Part shown: positions 46,956 through 59,723 of the stretch, piece by piece
Layout: every line of letters begins with the position of its first letter
How positions within the stretch are numbered: the first letter of the stretch is position 1
DNA from: Balamuthia mandrillaris
Taxonomy: Eukaryota; Discosea; Longamoebia; Balamuthiidae
Direction: 5' to 3'
Assembly (NCBI GenBank): GCA_031835245.1
Contig: JAVKOQ010000044.1
Coordinates: 1 to 64,000 of the forward strand
Length of the DNA: 64,000 nucleotides
Translations under genes and position numbers: made by a program
Notes under the pieces: generated by a model
The model's input: the letters and a program-made list of their open reading frames with translations, nothing else
The model's database searches: none
What the model was told of the DNA's origin: nothing

Positions 46956-47126
46956 TTTCCGGTGGTTTGATCTTTATTATGATTAAAAGCTTTGGGGGGG
47001 GGTGTGCCTTCTGCTGTACATACACTCTTTTCCTTGTTGTTGTTGCTACGTTTTTTTTTTTTTCACCCGTTGACAGTTTGGCGAAAAAAAGGCGGGAAAA
47101 TTTTACGTTGAATATTTGGTGGGTCT

Positions 47127-48420
47127 TTAGCCATAACGTGCCAAAGCGAACTCCAGCAGAGGGTCCAGGATAAGTTCTGGCATTAGCCATTGCATGTAAT
47201 AGAGAACGGCGGCCCAAGGACCCACGCGATAGCGTGCTGCGGGGCGATAGGCCGTGAGGGCCTCCCAACACACCTCTGCCACTGGTTGAGGATGGCCGCT
47301 GCCTTTGAGTTGCTGCTCCGCGCTTGCTTTGTATTGTCTCAAAGCGGATGCGTAACGAGAAGTGGGGAGCTTGCGCTTGTTAGTTTGGGCGTCCCCTTGA
47401 TTCTTTGGGGATGAGGAGCTCGTAACAGTGGAGCAAGTGGACTCTATGTACTTGTCAACACCGGGACTGCGGAACATAGCCGGTTGAATGATGGACACTC
47501 CGATGCGCCATGGTCGAAGCTCTTGCCTCAGTGCATCAGCCATTGCTTCCATTGCTCTAATAAACACGCCCAGAGCATTGAATGAGAACAAAGCAAAAAC
47601 AGGAACGTGGGAATGGAGAGAGAATCACCTTTTGGAAGCAGCATAAAAGCCGTTGAAGACAAGTGTGTTAAAAGCAGCCACAGAGCTAACAAACAGGATC
47701 CTTCCTTGTGCAGCTGGTCCAGGCAGAGACGCTTCATCATGTGCTCCTTCATCGACCTCGTTTCGCATGAGAGGCAAGAAGGCCTGCACCACACGAACGC
47801 AACCCATGGCGTTGACGTCCATCACCCTCTGTATGGTCTCTTGGTCGGTCTCCTCCATAGGACCAACCAAAGAAATGCCTGCGTTGTTGATGATGCCCCA
47901 TAACTTCACCTGAGTGCCATACTCTCTCTACTTTCGTTTGTTAGCAAGTGGGAAAGGCTCTAAAAACACATCACAAAAAAGGCACAAAAAGGTGTACCTC
48001 GTCTTTGCGTTTGTCTCTTCGTCTCTTTCTTCGCTCTGAAAGAATGTCCTGAGCCGCTTGGGCAGCCTGCTGGACAGAGTCGTTGGAAGTCACGTCAAGA
48101 TAGAGTGGCACCACACTGCTGTCGTCTTCCTTGCCGTGCATCTCCTGCTCTTCCAACCACGCGCGATAGTCCTGGGCGCTTCTCACGGCAGCAAACACAT
48201 GGAAGCCTCTCCCGACCAAGCAATGGACCACCGTCCTGCCAATGCCGGAGGAAGTGCCGGTGACCAACACCCACCTCTCGCTGTTTGCAAAGTGTGCGCT
48301 CCGCCGAAAGCGACCCGTTTGGATGCGTGCCACCAAGTCAAGCAACGCCTTGCATAGGACCAACACAGCAAAGAGCAACCACCACCACCACCCAGCAGGG
48401 ATACTGCCACCCAGCAGCAT
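47127..48420 (-). CDS. membrane-anchored short-chain dehydrogenase/reductase
   Basis: Three exons; introns about 47993-47911 and 47626-47566. An N-terminal hydrophobic anchor (WWWWLLFAVLVLCKALLDLVA) is followed by a classical SDR Rossmann fold. It has TGTSSGIG cofactor motif, LDVTSND, NNAG, the catalytic Ser in ILFVSSVAAF, and Tyr/Lys in YAASK. Arg residues after the glycine motif (AAVRSAQDY) favour NADP(H). The closest relatives by pattern are 17-beta-hydroxysteroid or retinol dehydrogenase type (11-cis-RDH-like) enzymes of the endoplasmic reticulum. A hydrophilic loop of about 40 residues (STCSTVTSSSSPKN onward) before the C-terminal helices is an insertion. The substrate is not determinable. 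Confidence 0.9.
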
Positions 48421-48658
48421 TTCCCTTCTTCTTTGTCGACGAAAAAAAGCAAAGAATTACCGTCGACACTGCTGGTTTGCCTGCACAATTGCTGCTCCAG
48501 AACTTCAGCAGTTGTGCTGGAAAAATAAAACCTAAAATGGAGAATGTTCCAGAATTCGAGAACACGTCATTTCATTTAATTTTTACCTTATATAGGTTTG
48601 ACAAAGAGAAAGAGAATCATTTTTTGCATTGTGAAACTCAAACACACACCAAAACACT
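48421..48658. promoter_or_regulatory. divergent promoter, SDR and aminotransferase genes
   Basis: GTCGAC at 48435-48440 (TTTGTCGACGA, only 15 bp from the SDR start) and at 48462-48467. A TATA-like TTATATAGG at 48589-48597 lies 62 bp before the aminotransferase ATG. Confidence 0.55.
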
Positions 48659-49644
48659 ATGGAGACACCAGACCGCCCCCTTTTGATGATTCCTGGTCCC
48701 ACTGAGTTCAGTGAGGTTCTTTGCTTTTCTTCCTTCTTTTCCTTCATGTATTATTTATTTATTTTTTTCGGGTGTAACTCACTTTTTTTTTTGTCCTTTG
48801 CCTCTTCTCTCATCTCTTTCGTTGATGTGCAATGAATTTTTTTTTTCTCGTTAAAAAGGCGGTGTTGGAGGCCATGGGAAAGCCTAGCCCCAGCCATGTT
48901 GCCCCGCAGTTCATTGAAACCTTTGGCAAGTGCATCGAGCAGCTGAGGAGAGTGTTCTTGACGGCCAAAGGACAGCCCTTTGTGTTGGCTGGCTCTGGCA
49001 CCCTCGCTTGGGACATGACTGCTTGCAACCTGCTTGAGAAGGGCGACAAGGCGCTTGTTGTCAGCACTGGCTACTTCAGCGAGGGCTTTGCTGATTGGTA
49101 TGGTTCCATTTCTTGTTCTTATGACTCTTCTTTATTTGTGCTCTTGTGTCACCCTTATGGCTCTTATCCCTCTGTTTGTTTTATGCCTTTCGTTCACTCT
49201 TTGCTTCTCGTTTCTTTCTTTCTTTTCTCTCTCTCTCTCTCTCTCTCTCCTCTCGCTTTCCATTTCCTCGTGTAACCCTCTTTCTCTCTCAGCTTAGAAG
49301 CATACGGTGCCACAGTCACCAAACTAGAGGCTCCGGTTGGTGATTGCCCAACTCTGGATGCTCTGTCGGAGGCTTTGTCCGCCGAAGAGAAGCCCTATCG
49401 CCTGGTAACGCTCACTCATGTCGATACATCAACGGGCGTGTTCACCGACGTGAAGGCATTTGCCGAGAGGATCCGTCAATTGAGCCCTCAAACGTTGATC
49501 GTGGTGGATGGTGTCTGTGCCTCCGCAGCTGAGGAGCTGCGCATGGATGAATGGGATGTGGATGTGGTGGTCACTGCCTCTCAAAAGGCTATTGGCGTAC
49601 CTCCAGGTCTTGCTATCCTTATCGCCAGCGAAAGAGCTATGGTT

Positions 49645-49679
<35 letters not shown>

Positions 49680-50456
49680 CGTATGAAACTATGAAGCAAA
49701 TGATGTTTTTATGCATGTATTACATGAAGTACATTTCTTTGTACTATTATGATTACTTTCTATCGCTGATGCTTCTTCTTGTTCTATTTAGTTGTATTGG
49801 GTTATTTTCTATTGTTAAAACTCACATATACTATTGCACTATAGAATCATTTCCAACAAAGAACAACACCTGTGGCAAACTACTTTTGTGACTGGAAGCG
49901 ATGGCTGCCCATCATGCAAAGCTATGAGCGCCGCCAACCGAGCTACTTTGCCACTCCTCCTGTCAACCTGATTCAAGCCCTCTCCGTCAGCCTCGACGAG
50001 ATCGTAGAGCAGCAAGGCATGGAAGCCCGGTTCAAGCAACATAGGGAATGCGCCGCTCGTTTCAGGAAGGCCGTCAAGCAAGGGCTTGGTCTTGAGGTAG
50101 TGCCTGTCCGGGAGGAGCTTCAGGCCAATACCATTACTGCCATTCGTTATCCTCAAGGTTTTTATTGCGTTTCTTTGCTAAAGAATCCTTTCTTCTCAAC
50201 AAACGAACAAACAACAACAGGAATAAAGGGACCTGAATTGTTGGTGAAGTTGAAGGAAAAGGGTATCATTGCTGCAGGAGGAATCCACCGCCAGATCAGA
50301 GCGGAGTACTTCCGCATTGGCCACATGGGAGTGAGCGTAATGCACTGGCAAGAAAACAAACATCTGGAGAAGACGGTTCGTGCTCTGCAAGACTCGTTGA
50401 AAGAACTCGGCCATTCCTTCCCCGAGAACGCTGCCGTTTCTGCTTTCTTGGAATGA
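48659..50456 (+). CDS. AGXT: class V aminotransferase: alanine-glyoxylate / serine-pyruvate aminotransferase
   Basis: PLP enzyme converting glyoxylate plus alanine (or serine) to glycine and pyruvate. Exon 1 is only MIPGPTEFSE-length, with the family's substrate-binding start. The rest gives PSHVAPQFIETFGK, VLAGSGTLAWDM (PLP phosphate site), VVDGVCASAAEE (the Asp that contacts the pyridine N), and VTASQKAIGVPPG with the Schiff-base Lys. FRIGHMG closes the fold. Introns: about 48715-48858, 49099-49292, 49642-49845 and 50157-50220, with (CT)n in two of them. The C-terminus ...SAFLE lacks a peroxisomal SKL signal, and no mitochondrial leader is seen, so it is probably cytosolic. Confidence 0.92.
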
Positions 50457-50504
50457 GAGATGAAGCCCCAAACAAAACAAAAAAAAAACTTACTCGAATG
50501 CCGT

Positions 50505-50549
<45 letters not shown>

Positions 50550-50627
50550 CTTTCTTTACTTCTCTTTCTCTCTCTCTTTCACATAGAACTAAGAAAGCGT
50601 CACTTATCTACAAAACAACAATTATAT

Positions 50628-52041
50628 TCAAGACTGCTGGGTCAACAACGAGGCAGCACCGTTAAGTGGGCACACTTGGTCAATGGCACGGTGAATAGCA
50701 GCCTCTGGCACGCCGCTCTCGCACATGCTCACAAAGGACATGGCATGCTCGAGGCCATGATATTCCACCGCCAAGTTGAAGCACTGCCTGTGGAAACGAA
50801 GCACGCTGGACTCGACGCAAGCACGGTTCCTGCTATTTACTGCCATCTTCTGGGACATGTAGATCTCCGGATGAGCTTCGCCGGAAGCCACTTCCACGAT
50901 GCGTTGGAAGGTGTAGCGCACTCGTTCGCGTCTCTGCAGCATCTGAGCAAGCTGCAGTTTGACAGAGGCATCGGTAGGGTTGACCTTACTACGGTGCAGC
51001 AATATCTGCACGTCGACATCGCGAGACTCGATAGCATCGACGATGGGAACCGCTTGGGACACAGAAGAAACCTGCTCCTTACCGAAGAAGTTGGCAACGG
51101 GCTGTTCGCTCACACTCATTTGCCCAAACTGACAAACCGGGCTGGTGGTGGTCTCGTTCTTGACGAGGAGGTACTGCTCTTCCAGGGTCTCCTTGGTTAG
51201 ATCGTCCACGTCCGAGTCCTCCATCCATTTGACACTGTACACATCCCCCAAGTAAGTCTGCCTCTCGCTGTCGAAATAGCAGGCGTAGGAGGAGAGTTCA
51301 GCGTTGGAGGCGGTGGTGGCGTATATCGCAATATCATCGGGCAACACGTCCTGGAACATGGAGCCAGACTCGCAGGCCTCCAGATAGAAGAGCAGCTGCT
51401 TGTACATGCCTTGGTCATGCATGTATTGGAGGGCGGCATTCAAGTCGGTGGCCGAGAGCAGCTCCTCAGGGAAGCAGATGACGGAGGGGCCACCATGGTC
51501 CACAAAGTTGATGAACACTCGGTCCTGGCGTGTGCTCTGCAGGACGCGACCCGAGCCCACCCCCTCCATGGCGGTTGCGTTGCCCTTGATGACGTTGAGG
51601 AAGTTGGTGGGGTTGACGTCACTGCCGCGGTAGTCGATCTCCACCCCACTGTAGACGTTGGGGCCGTCGGGCTTGTTGATGATGACCCCAGGCGTTGGGT
51701 TCTCGCTGCTGTTAGCAATGTCGCCGTACATGAAGGTGATGATGTTCTCTTTCTTGAAGCCATGTTCGACCAACACCTGATAGGCATGGCACACATCCGC
51801 CTGCGTGGTTTTTTTTTTTCATGTTGAGTGAGGAAGCTCAGATAAATGGAAACAAGAACAAACGAACCTGATGGCGGTAGTTGAACCATGAGTTGGAACC
51901 AGCCACAAGCACGGCGTAGTTCTCTCCTTTGGCGCTGTCGGGCTCCTCCAAGGGCCATGGCACGGGCGGGGCAGCGCTCCACGCCCACCCCGCCAACCCC
52001 AGCAGCAACAACACCGCCCAACCGCCAACGCTGCTCGCCAT
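50628..52041 (-). CDS. legumain (asparaginyl endopeptidase, peptidase C13)
   Basis: Two exons with an intron at about 51805-51868. Signal peptide VLLLLGLAGWAWS, then [26 protein letters not shown]-type opening (split by the intron). The catalytic His is in FINFVDHGGP and the Cys in LEACESGSMF. IYATTASNAELSSYACYFD forms part of the S1 pocket. The C-terminal prodomain (CVESSVLRFHRQCF and later CPLNG) is Cys-containing, as in animal and plant legumains. It acts in lysosomes or vacuoles, cutting after Asn and maturing by removal of the prodomain. Length about 450 residues, as expected. The long reverse-complement frame opposite it is a shadow. Confidence 0.95.
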
Positions 52042-52603
52042 CCCTCCTGCTTGTGCGTTTGTGCGTATGTTTTTTGGCTGCGAGAGACACTCCTGAGAGA
52101 GAGTGTTCTTTTTGTTTTGTTTTGTTTTGTTGGAAAGAGAGAGTGAGAGAAGGCTGTGGGGCGTGCAAACACAGTGTGGGAGAAAAGGCGGAGGAATGCA
52201 AAGAAGAACGCAGAAAATTCACAATTATTATGCCCTTAACCGGTGAGATTTTTCTTGGTATGGAAAATAAAACGTGGGGGGGCTGAAAAAAGGGGAAAAC
52301 AGGCAGAAAATGGGTAGGGTTTGCTGGGAGAATGGGTTGGTTCGACGAAAAGTCGCGGAAAGCTGGGCTGGTTTTAGCAAAGCGTACGTCAGCTTATCTT
52401 TGTTTGGAAATATTTAATTAATTTAGCGTAATGAACCCTCAGCAGGGGAAACTTACCGGTGTACCCGTAGCCGCTAAGAAGCAAGAGCAAGCAGAGGAGG
52501 AAGAAGGAATGCGAAGAAGAGGACAAACGATGGTTGGCGCTGCCTGCTGCCAATGCCAACCATTCCTTTATTTTGGTTGAAAACCAAAGGTAGACCAAAT
52601 GGT
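52042..52603. other. legumain promoter and TrpRS 3' region
   Basis: Both genes are on the minus strand. (TTTTG)n near 52112-52131, a G-rich stretch at 52270-52330 that includes GGGTAGGGTTT (telobox-like), and AT-rich sequence toward 52430. No GTCGAC site and no coding signal. Confidence 0.4.
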
Positions 52604-54061
52604 TCAATCGGAAGAAGAAGAAGAGCAGAAAGAGCGAGAGTAATCAGTGAACTGCGCAACGAGAGCGGGCGTGATGGAGGCCTTTCGTTGCTGATGCTCT
52701 CGCAGCACCTCCAGCAGCACCTCATAGCAACGCTGTTTGACCTGTCCAGAGAGCAACGTCCCGCTGCCGTAATCCCTTCGGATCTGTTCCAGTTGTTCTT
52801 CATCCTCCAGAAAGAAGCTCAGGTAAAGAAATGGAACGTCGACGGTGAGGTCGGCTCCCAGGCGACGGTGCTCTTCTAAAGGGGTTCTGCCTCCCGACAA
52901 AGCTGTGAAGATCTTTCTTCGAAGCTGTTTCGGTGTGTCGTCGAGGAAGATGACAGAGTCGGGATGACTGGCGCTCATCTTGCCTTCATGAAGAGGTCCT
53001 CGCAACGAAGGAAAGAACTTGGAATGAATCAAAGCAGGCTTTTTGAAGGGTCCAGGGTCTTCTTCCTTTTCTTGGTCCTTCTCTTGATGCTGCTTCTTTG
53101 TTGTCGGTGTCTTCTTTTTCTTCGTCTTTTTGCTCTGTTCTTGTTCAGCTTCCTCAGCTTCAACGTCCAACAAATGAGCATGGTTCAATTTTCGGGTGAG
53201 CTCTCTGGTCATACGGAAGTAAGGGTCCTGGTCGATGCCACAAGGGATCAAGCACTTCCTGTGTATGCCCCGTCGCAGCTCCTCCCCAAACAAGAACGGA
53301 AAGGAGGAGGCAAAAGCCGGCGCTGCCTGAATGGCTGGAAAGGCCGTTCGACCGACGTTGTCCGAAGCCACAACCCCAAACAAGGCCCTCACCTGGCTGT
53401 TCAAAAGGGCACGCTGGATGCGGACCACGTTGGGGTACATCCCCACCAGCCCCATGTGGTCCAGGTTGTTGAAGATGAGGGTCTTTTGGGGGTCAAAGCC
53501 GCAGGCGATGATGTCCCTGCGATTCTCCTCCAGGTTGCGACGGATCTGAGAGAGGGTGAGGTTCTCTCTGAAGAGGTACTTCTCGTCGTCGGTGAGCTGA
53601 ATGACCACCGGCACGTCGAACAGCTGTTGGAGGTAGCGAGTGAAGAGGAAGGGGAGCAAGTGGCCGAGGTGCATGGAGCGAGAGGACGGCCCTCGGCCGG
53701 TGTAGAGGTAGAAGGTGGAGGGACCATCACGGCTGGCCTCGTAGTCGTCCAGGAGGAGGTCCAGGTCCTTGTGGGAGTAGAAGATGCCGCGTTTGAGGAA
53801 CGGGTGGAGGGGCTTGCCTGTTCTGCGTAGGGCCAGCTCCTCCAAGCGATGCAGCAGGGCGGGGTCGATGGGTTTGCAGCCAAATTGGCGGATCAGCTTC
53901 TGGTAGTCGATGCTGCCCGCCGAGCAGGTCACGCCTTGCGGGGTCACGCGATACCGGGATTCTTCTTCCTCCTCCGGTCGTTCCTCCTCCTCCTCAATAG
54001 GCAGAGGGGAACCCTTGGGGGCCTCCTCCGTTCCTCCAGCCGCTCGTCGTTCAGCAGGCAC
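52604..54061 (-). CDS. WARS1: tryptophanyl-tRNA synthetase, cytosolic type; start codon not resolved
   Basis: Class I synthetase charging tRNA-Trp. Eukaryotic signatures: FYLYTGRGPSSRSMHLGHLLPF (HxGH motif), VVIQLTDDEKY, PCGIDQDPYFRMTR and KMSAS (the KMSKS loop). It ends with the expected helical domain (FLEDEEQLEQIRRDYGSG). An insertion of about 40 Lys/Glu/Gln/Thr residues lies between LNHAHLLD and KKPALIHSKFFP (about 53025-53160), where human and yeast enzymes have only a few residues. The coding frame has no ATG before the core: it begins at GTG 54061, stays open to a stop at about 54119, and so must receive its Met from an upstream exon, perhaps near 54180. It is otherwise a single exon. 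Confidence 0.93.
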   Translation of the reverse strand: MPAERRAAGGTEEAPKGSPLPIEEEEERPEEEEESRYRVTPQGVTCSAGSIDYQKLIRQFGCKPIDPALLHRLEELALRRTGKPLHPFLKRGIFYSHKDLDLLLDDYEASRDGPSTFYLYTGRGPSSRSMHLGHLLPFLFTRYLQQLFDVPVVIQLTDDEKYLFRENLTLSQIRRNLEENRRDIIACGFDPQKTLIFNNLDHMGLVGMYPNVVRIQRALLNSQVRALFGVVASDNVGRTAFPAIQAAPAFASSFPFLFGEELRRGIHRKCLIPCGIDQDPYFRMTRELTRKLNHAHLLDVEAEEAEQEQSKKTKKKKTPTTKKQHQEKDQEKEEDPGPFKKPALIHSKFFPSLRGPLHEGKMSASHPDSVIFLDDTPKQLRRKIFTALSGGRTPLEEHRRLGADLTVDVPFLYLSFFLEDEEQLEQIRRDYGSGTLLSGQVKQRCYEVLLEVLREHQQRKASITPALVAQFTDYSRSFCSSSSSD

Positions 54062-54526
54062 GCCAAACGCACGACCGCTGCTCCGTGCCGCCCGTCTGTC
54101 GACGAGAACAGGCCTCGGTCAAAGTGCTGCTGGTGGTGGTGGTGGCGGTGGTGGCAGCAAAAGTATCCGCTTGGTGTTGCATTGCTGTTGTTGTGAGGGT
54201 GCGTGTACACGAGTGTGAATGAGGTTGGTTGGGTTGTGTGTGGAGAGATGTTGGTGCAAAGGTACCAGTTTTTGTAGGTTGTTATGGTGTCGACAATCGG
54301 AAAATTCCCAGAACGAAAAATTATGTCGACGTTGAAATTTCTCGTCGATGAGGATGATGTCACACCTACCTACTTAACTAATAGGTTGACTCATTTCTAA
54401 AGGGCGGAATTTTCCTTTTCCTGCTGAGGAAATTGAAATTTTTGATTATGGGAGGGACGACATTTTTATCATTCTTCACCTTGTCGGCAAAAAGTAAGAA
54501 AGCGCCAGCTTGCAGCAAAGAGCAAA
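54062..54526. promoter_or_regulatory. divergent region of TrpRS and FAD oxidoreductase genes
   Basis: GTCGAC at 54098, 54289 and 54325; the first may lie in an unresolved 5' exon of TrpRS. A (GGT)n tract lies near 54130-54155. Two GTCGAC sites stand 36 bp apart, 202-238 bp before the oxidoreductase ATG. Confidence 0.5.
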
Positions 54527-56344
54527 ATGAACCTGGCACGACGTAGCGGCTGCTCTTCCGCGCTGCGAACGAGCGGCAGCAGCCACAACGTGAGGCTGGC
54601 CCGCCACCATGGGACTGCGTTTTCACCTTTTAGGTTCACCAGCGTGCGACGGTTCAGCAGCAGCACTCCAGGCACGATGCCCGGAAGGCAGGGGCGTTGT
54701 TGGCCGCGCCGATTGCTTCGTGGCGGGCTGTTGGTGGCCACTGCGGCCGCAGCCACTGCCTTTGCGCTGGACGTCTTTCTCACGGACGAGTGCAGCACGG
54801 ACATGTCAGCTCTGGCCTCTCCCATCCACGAGGGCCTCTTGGACACCTACTACAGCCGTTCCCTGCGGCCAGGCCAGCTCAAAGACCGCCCCTCCGTCGC
54901 TCCTCTTTCTTCCTCTTCCTCCTCTCCCTCCAAACAATCGAATGACGACATCAACGTGGACGTTTGTGTAGTAGGAGGTGGCTTGACAGGCGTGGTGACC
55001 GCTCTGGAGTTGGCTGAGCGAGGCCTTCGCGTGGCCGTCCTAGAGCAGAAGCGCGTGGGAGCCGGAGCCTCGGGCCTCAACGGCGGCTTTGCCATCAATG
55101 GATTCCAGCTGGAGGGCATGGACCTGGTGGAGGCCCTCGGCGGGGACGAGGACACCGCTAGGCGCATGTTCCAGTGGACGGTGGAGGCCCAGGAGCGTCT
55201 CCGCCGCAGGATTGACCAGTACAAGATCGACTGCGAGGTGCAGGACGGAGGCTTCCTTACCGCCTCCTTCCTGCCCAACGCGCAGAGAGAGGCTGAGGAG
55301 GAGGTTCAACACCTCAACAAATCGTTTGGCACCAAGCTGGAGGTCTGGCCAAAGGAGAAGGTGAGGCAGCTCTTCAAGTCGGAGGTCTACCATCATGGTG
55401 TCTTCGAGCCACGCACCTTCACTGTCAACCCTCTCAAGCTGGTGTTGGGTCTGGCTAACGCGGCCGAGGAGAAAGGTGCCTCCATCTTCGAACGCAGCAA
55501 AGCCGTCAGCATTCAACGTCAAAACAACAATCCATCTTCTGCCTCTACTCCTACAAAAGAAGAAGGTAACAGCAAAGAAAGAAAGTACGTCATTCGCACA
55601 GCCTGGTATGATGGCTACGACCCCAACACCGCCAAAGAGAGTACTGGTAGGACCATCCACGCGGACGACGTTGTCCTGGCAGGTGCCGCTCAGCTCAGCA
55701 GCCGCCTCGACTGGAAGGTAGCTCGCAGCGTGGCCCCTGTTTTCACCTACATCCTCGTTACGGAGCCGCTTCCCGGCGGAGAGGAGGAGCTGCAGCGCCT
55801 GGCCATGGCCTCCCCTACCTTGGGCCTCTGCGATGACCGCTTCGCCCTGAACTACTATCGCCCGCTGCCAGGAGGTCGCATTCTCTGGGGCGGCTTTGCT
55901 CAGACCTATCCCATTTCCACCGCCAAGCTCAAAGAGGACCTGGTGAAGGACCTCTGGAGCATCTACCCCCAGCTGGAAGGGAAGGTCAAAGTCGAAACAG
56001 CATGGGGCGGCACCTTGGCGTTTGCTCTGAAGTTCCTGCCCATGATTGGTCGCAAGCCAGGGGAGGATGGGGTTTGGTACGCCACTGCGTTTGGGGGTCA
56101 TGGCTTGGTGCCCACCAGCATGGCCGCAGAGTTGATCGCCAGCGCCATTGCCAGCCGGGGCAAGGATGAGCGCTGGCGGGTGTTCCAGGAGAACGTGCCG
56201 TTGAGGCACGCTGGCTGGCCGTTTGCCCGTGGAGCGGCGCAGGTGATGTATTGGAGCCTTGGCCTGCGGGATCGGTGGAACATCTGGCGATATGGTTGGA
56301 AGAAGGAGGAAGAAGCAAATAAGAAAGAAAAAGGGACGGCTTAA
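54527..56344 (+). CDS. mitochondrial FAD-dependent oxidoreductase (DAO/PuuB family)
   Basis: Intronless, 605 residues. An Arg/Ser-rich presequence (RRSGCSSALR...RFTSVRRFSSS) and a possible inner-membrane helix (GGLLVATAAAATAFALDVFL) come first. The FAD Rossmann motif follows: VDVCVVGGGLTGVVTALELAERG, then GASGLNGGF, the D-amino-acid-oxidase-fold signature. FEPRTFTVNPLKLV and the C-terminal YATAFGGHGLVPTSMAAELI complete it. The pattern is nearest to gamma-glutamylputrescine oxidase and related amine or amino-acid oxidases; the substrate is unknown. Lack of introns in an intron-rich region would fit acquisition from bacteria or retroposition, though some housekeeping genes here are also intronless. 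The gene converges on RRP7 with a 57-bp gap. Confidence 0.88.
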   Translation: MNLARRSGCSSALRTSGSSHNVRLARHHGTAFSPFRFTSVRRFSSSTPGTMPGRQGRCWPRRLLRGGLLVATAAAATAFALDVFLTDECSTDMSALASPIHEGLLDTYYSRSLRPGQLKDRPSVAPLSSSSSSPSKQSNDDINVDVCVVGGGLTGVVTALELAERGLRVAVLEQKRVGAGASGLNGGFAINGFQLEGMDLVEALGGDEDTARRMFQWTVEAQERLRRRIDQYKIDCEVQDGGFLTASFLPNAQREAEEEVQHLNKSFGTKLEVWPKEKVRQLFKSEVYHHGVFEPRTFTVNPLKLVLGLANAAEEKGASIFERSKAVSIQRQNNNPSSASTPTKEEGNSKERKYVIRTAWYDGYDPNTAKESTGRTIHADDVVLAGAAQLSSRLDWKVARSVAPVFTYILVTEPLPGGEEELQRLAMASPTLGLCDDRFALNYYRPLPGGRILWGGFAQTYPISTAKLKEDLVKDLWSIYPQLEGKVKVETAWGGTLAFALKFLPMIGRKPGEDGVWYATAFGGHGLVPTSMAAELIASAIASRGKDERWRVFQENVPLRHAGWPFARGAAQVMYWSLGLRDRWNIWRYGWKKEEEANKKEKGTA

Positions 56345-56401
56345 AATATAAAAGAAAAAAGGTTGTGTGCTGTTTGTTCGTGCTTATTGTGAAGGGGAGT
56401 G

Positions 56402-58766
<2,365 letters not shown>

Positions 58767-58839
58767 CTTTCTTTCTTGCTTTATTGCTAGCGTGGGTTTG
58801 TTTCTTTTCTTTTTCCTTTCTTCTGTTTTTTGCTTTTTG

Positions 58840-58982
58840 GTCGACAAAGCAAACAGCTCTCTTCTCCATTCACTTGTCCAATCTCCTGTCCGTCGACAAG
58901 GTTAATTTTTGTCGACTTATCAACTCTCTTATACACTCACTTGTCCAATCTCCTGTCCGTCGACAAGGTCAATTTTTGCGGA
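58840..58982. promoter_or_regulatory. divergent RRP7/PSMB2 promoter with four GTCGAC sites and a 47-bp direct repeat
   Basis: GTCGAC at 58840, 58892, 58911 and 58959. A segment starting TCACTTGTCCAATCTCCTGT occurs at 58870 and again at 58937, each running about 47 bp and spanning a CCGTCGACAAGGT site. Copy 1 ends in a further intact GTCGAC, while in copy 2 the corresponding bases read GCGGAC. Confidence 0.65.
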
Positions 58983-59111
58983 CAAAAGCCTGAGGAGCAG
59001 TTGACAGCGAATTTGTTGTTTTCTGCTGTTGAAAAGAAAGAAAAAAAAAAAGGGTAGTGGAGAAGGAAGAGGCAAGCAAACACAACACAACACACTCAGA
59101 GAGAGAGAGAT

Positions 59112-59723
59112 ATGGACTCTGTGATAGGTCTCGTTGGCAAAGACTATGTGCTGGTGGCCACTGACACTGGCAGCGCTCGCTCCATCCTTCGCATGAAGCA
59201 GGACGAGGACAAGATCGTGGAGCTGGACGGGCACAAAATCATGGGCATGGCAGGTCCCGTGGGGGATCGCAGCCAGTTTGGCGACTATGTGCAGAAGAAC
59301 GTGAAGCTCTACCGCCTGCGCAACGGCATCACCCTGGGCACTCACGCCACGGCCAACTTTGTGCGCGGGGAGCTGGCGGACGCGCTGCGCCGCGCGCCCT
59401 ACCAGGTGAACGTCCTTTTGGGCGGTTGGGACGAGGAGAAGGGCTGCTCCCTCTATTTCATCGACTACCTGGCGGCCATGCACAAGGTTAACTTTAGCAC
59501 ACATGGCTATGCTGGCTATTTCGTGTTGAGCATCCTGGACAAGCACTGGCGCAAGGACATGGAGCTGGAGGAGGGCTTGGCCGTGGTACGTCGGTGCGTG
59601 GAGGAGTTGAGGACCCGGTTCATCATCAACTCGCCAGACTTTGTGGTGAAGGTGGTGTCGAAGGAGGGCACCAAGGTGGTTCCCTTGTACGAGGAGGACG
59701 CTAAGGAGAAAATGAAGGAGTGA
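59112..59723 (+). CDS. PSMB2: 20S proteasome beta-type subunit 2 (beta4)
   Basis: Non-catalytic beta subunit of the 20S core. Intronless, 203 residues, with the family's direct start (MDSVIGLVGKDYVLVATD). No propeptide or catalytic Thr is present, as expected for beta4. KIMGMAGPVGDR, LLGGWDEEKG, the LYFIDYLA segment and YAGYFVLSILD follow the PSMB2/Pre1 order. The length matches human PSMB2 (201). It shares a divergent promoter with the ribosome-assembly gene RRP7. Confidence 0.96.
   Translation: MDSVIGLVGKDYVLVATDTGSARSILRMKQDEDKIVELDGHKIMGMAGPVGDRSQFGDYVQKNVKLYRLRNGITLGTHATANFVRGELADALRRAPYQVNVLLGGWDEEKGCSLYFIDYLAAMHKVNFSTHGYAGYFVLSILDKHWRKDMELEEGLAVVRRCVEELRTRFIINSPDFVVKVVSKEGTKVVPLYEEDAKEKMKE

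Noticed and set aside
52964-53830. 288-residue plus-strand frame opposite TrpRS
   Set aside because: The sense strand is an unmistakable synthetase; the opposite frame lacks any motif.
55040-56209. 389-residue frame antisense to the FAD oxidoreductase
   Set aside because: A codon-bias shadow of the real gene; no domain, and the sense strand has complete motifs.
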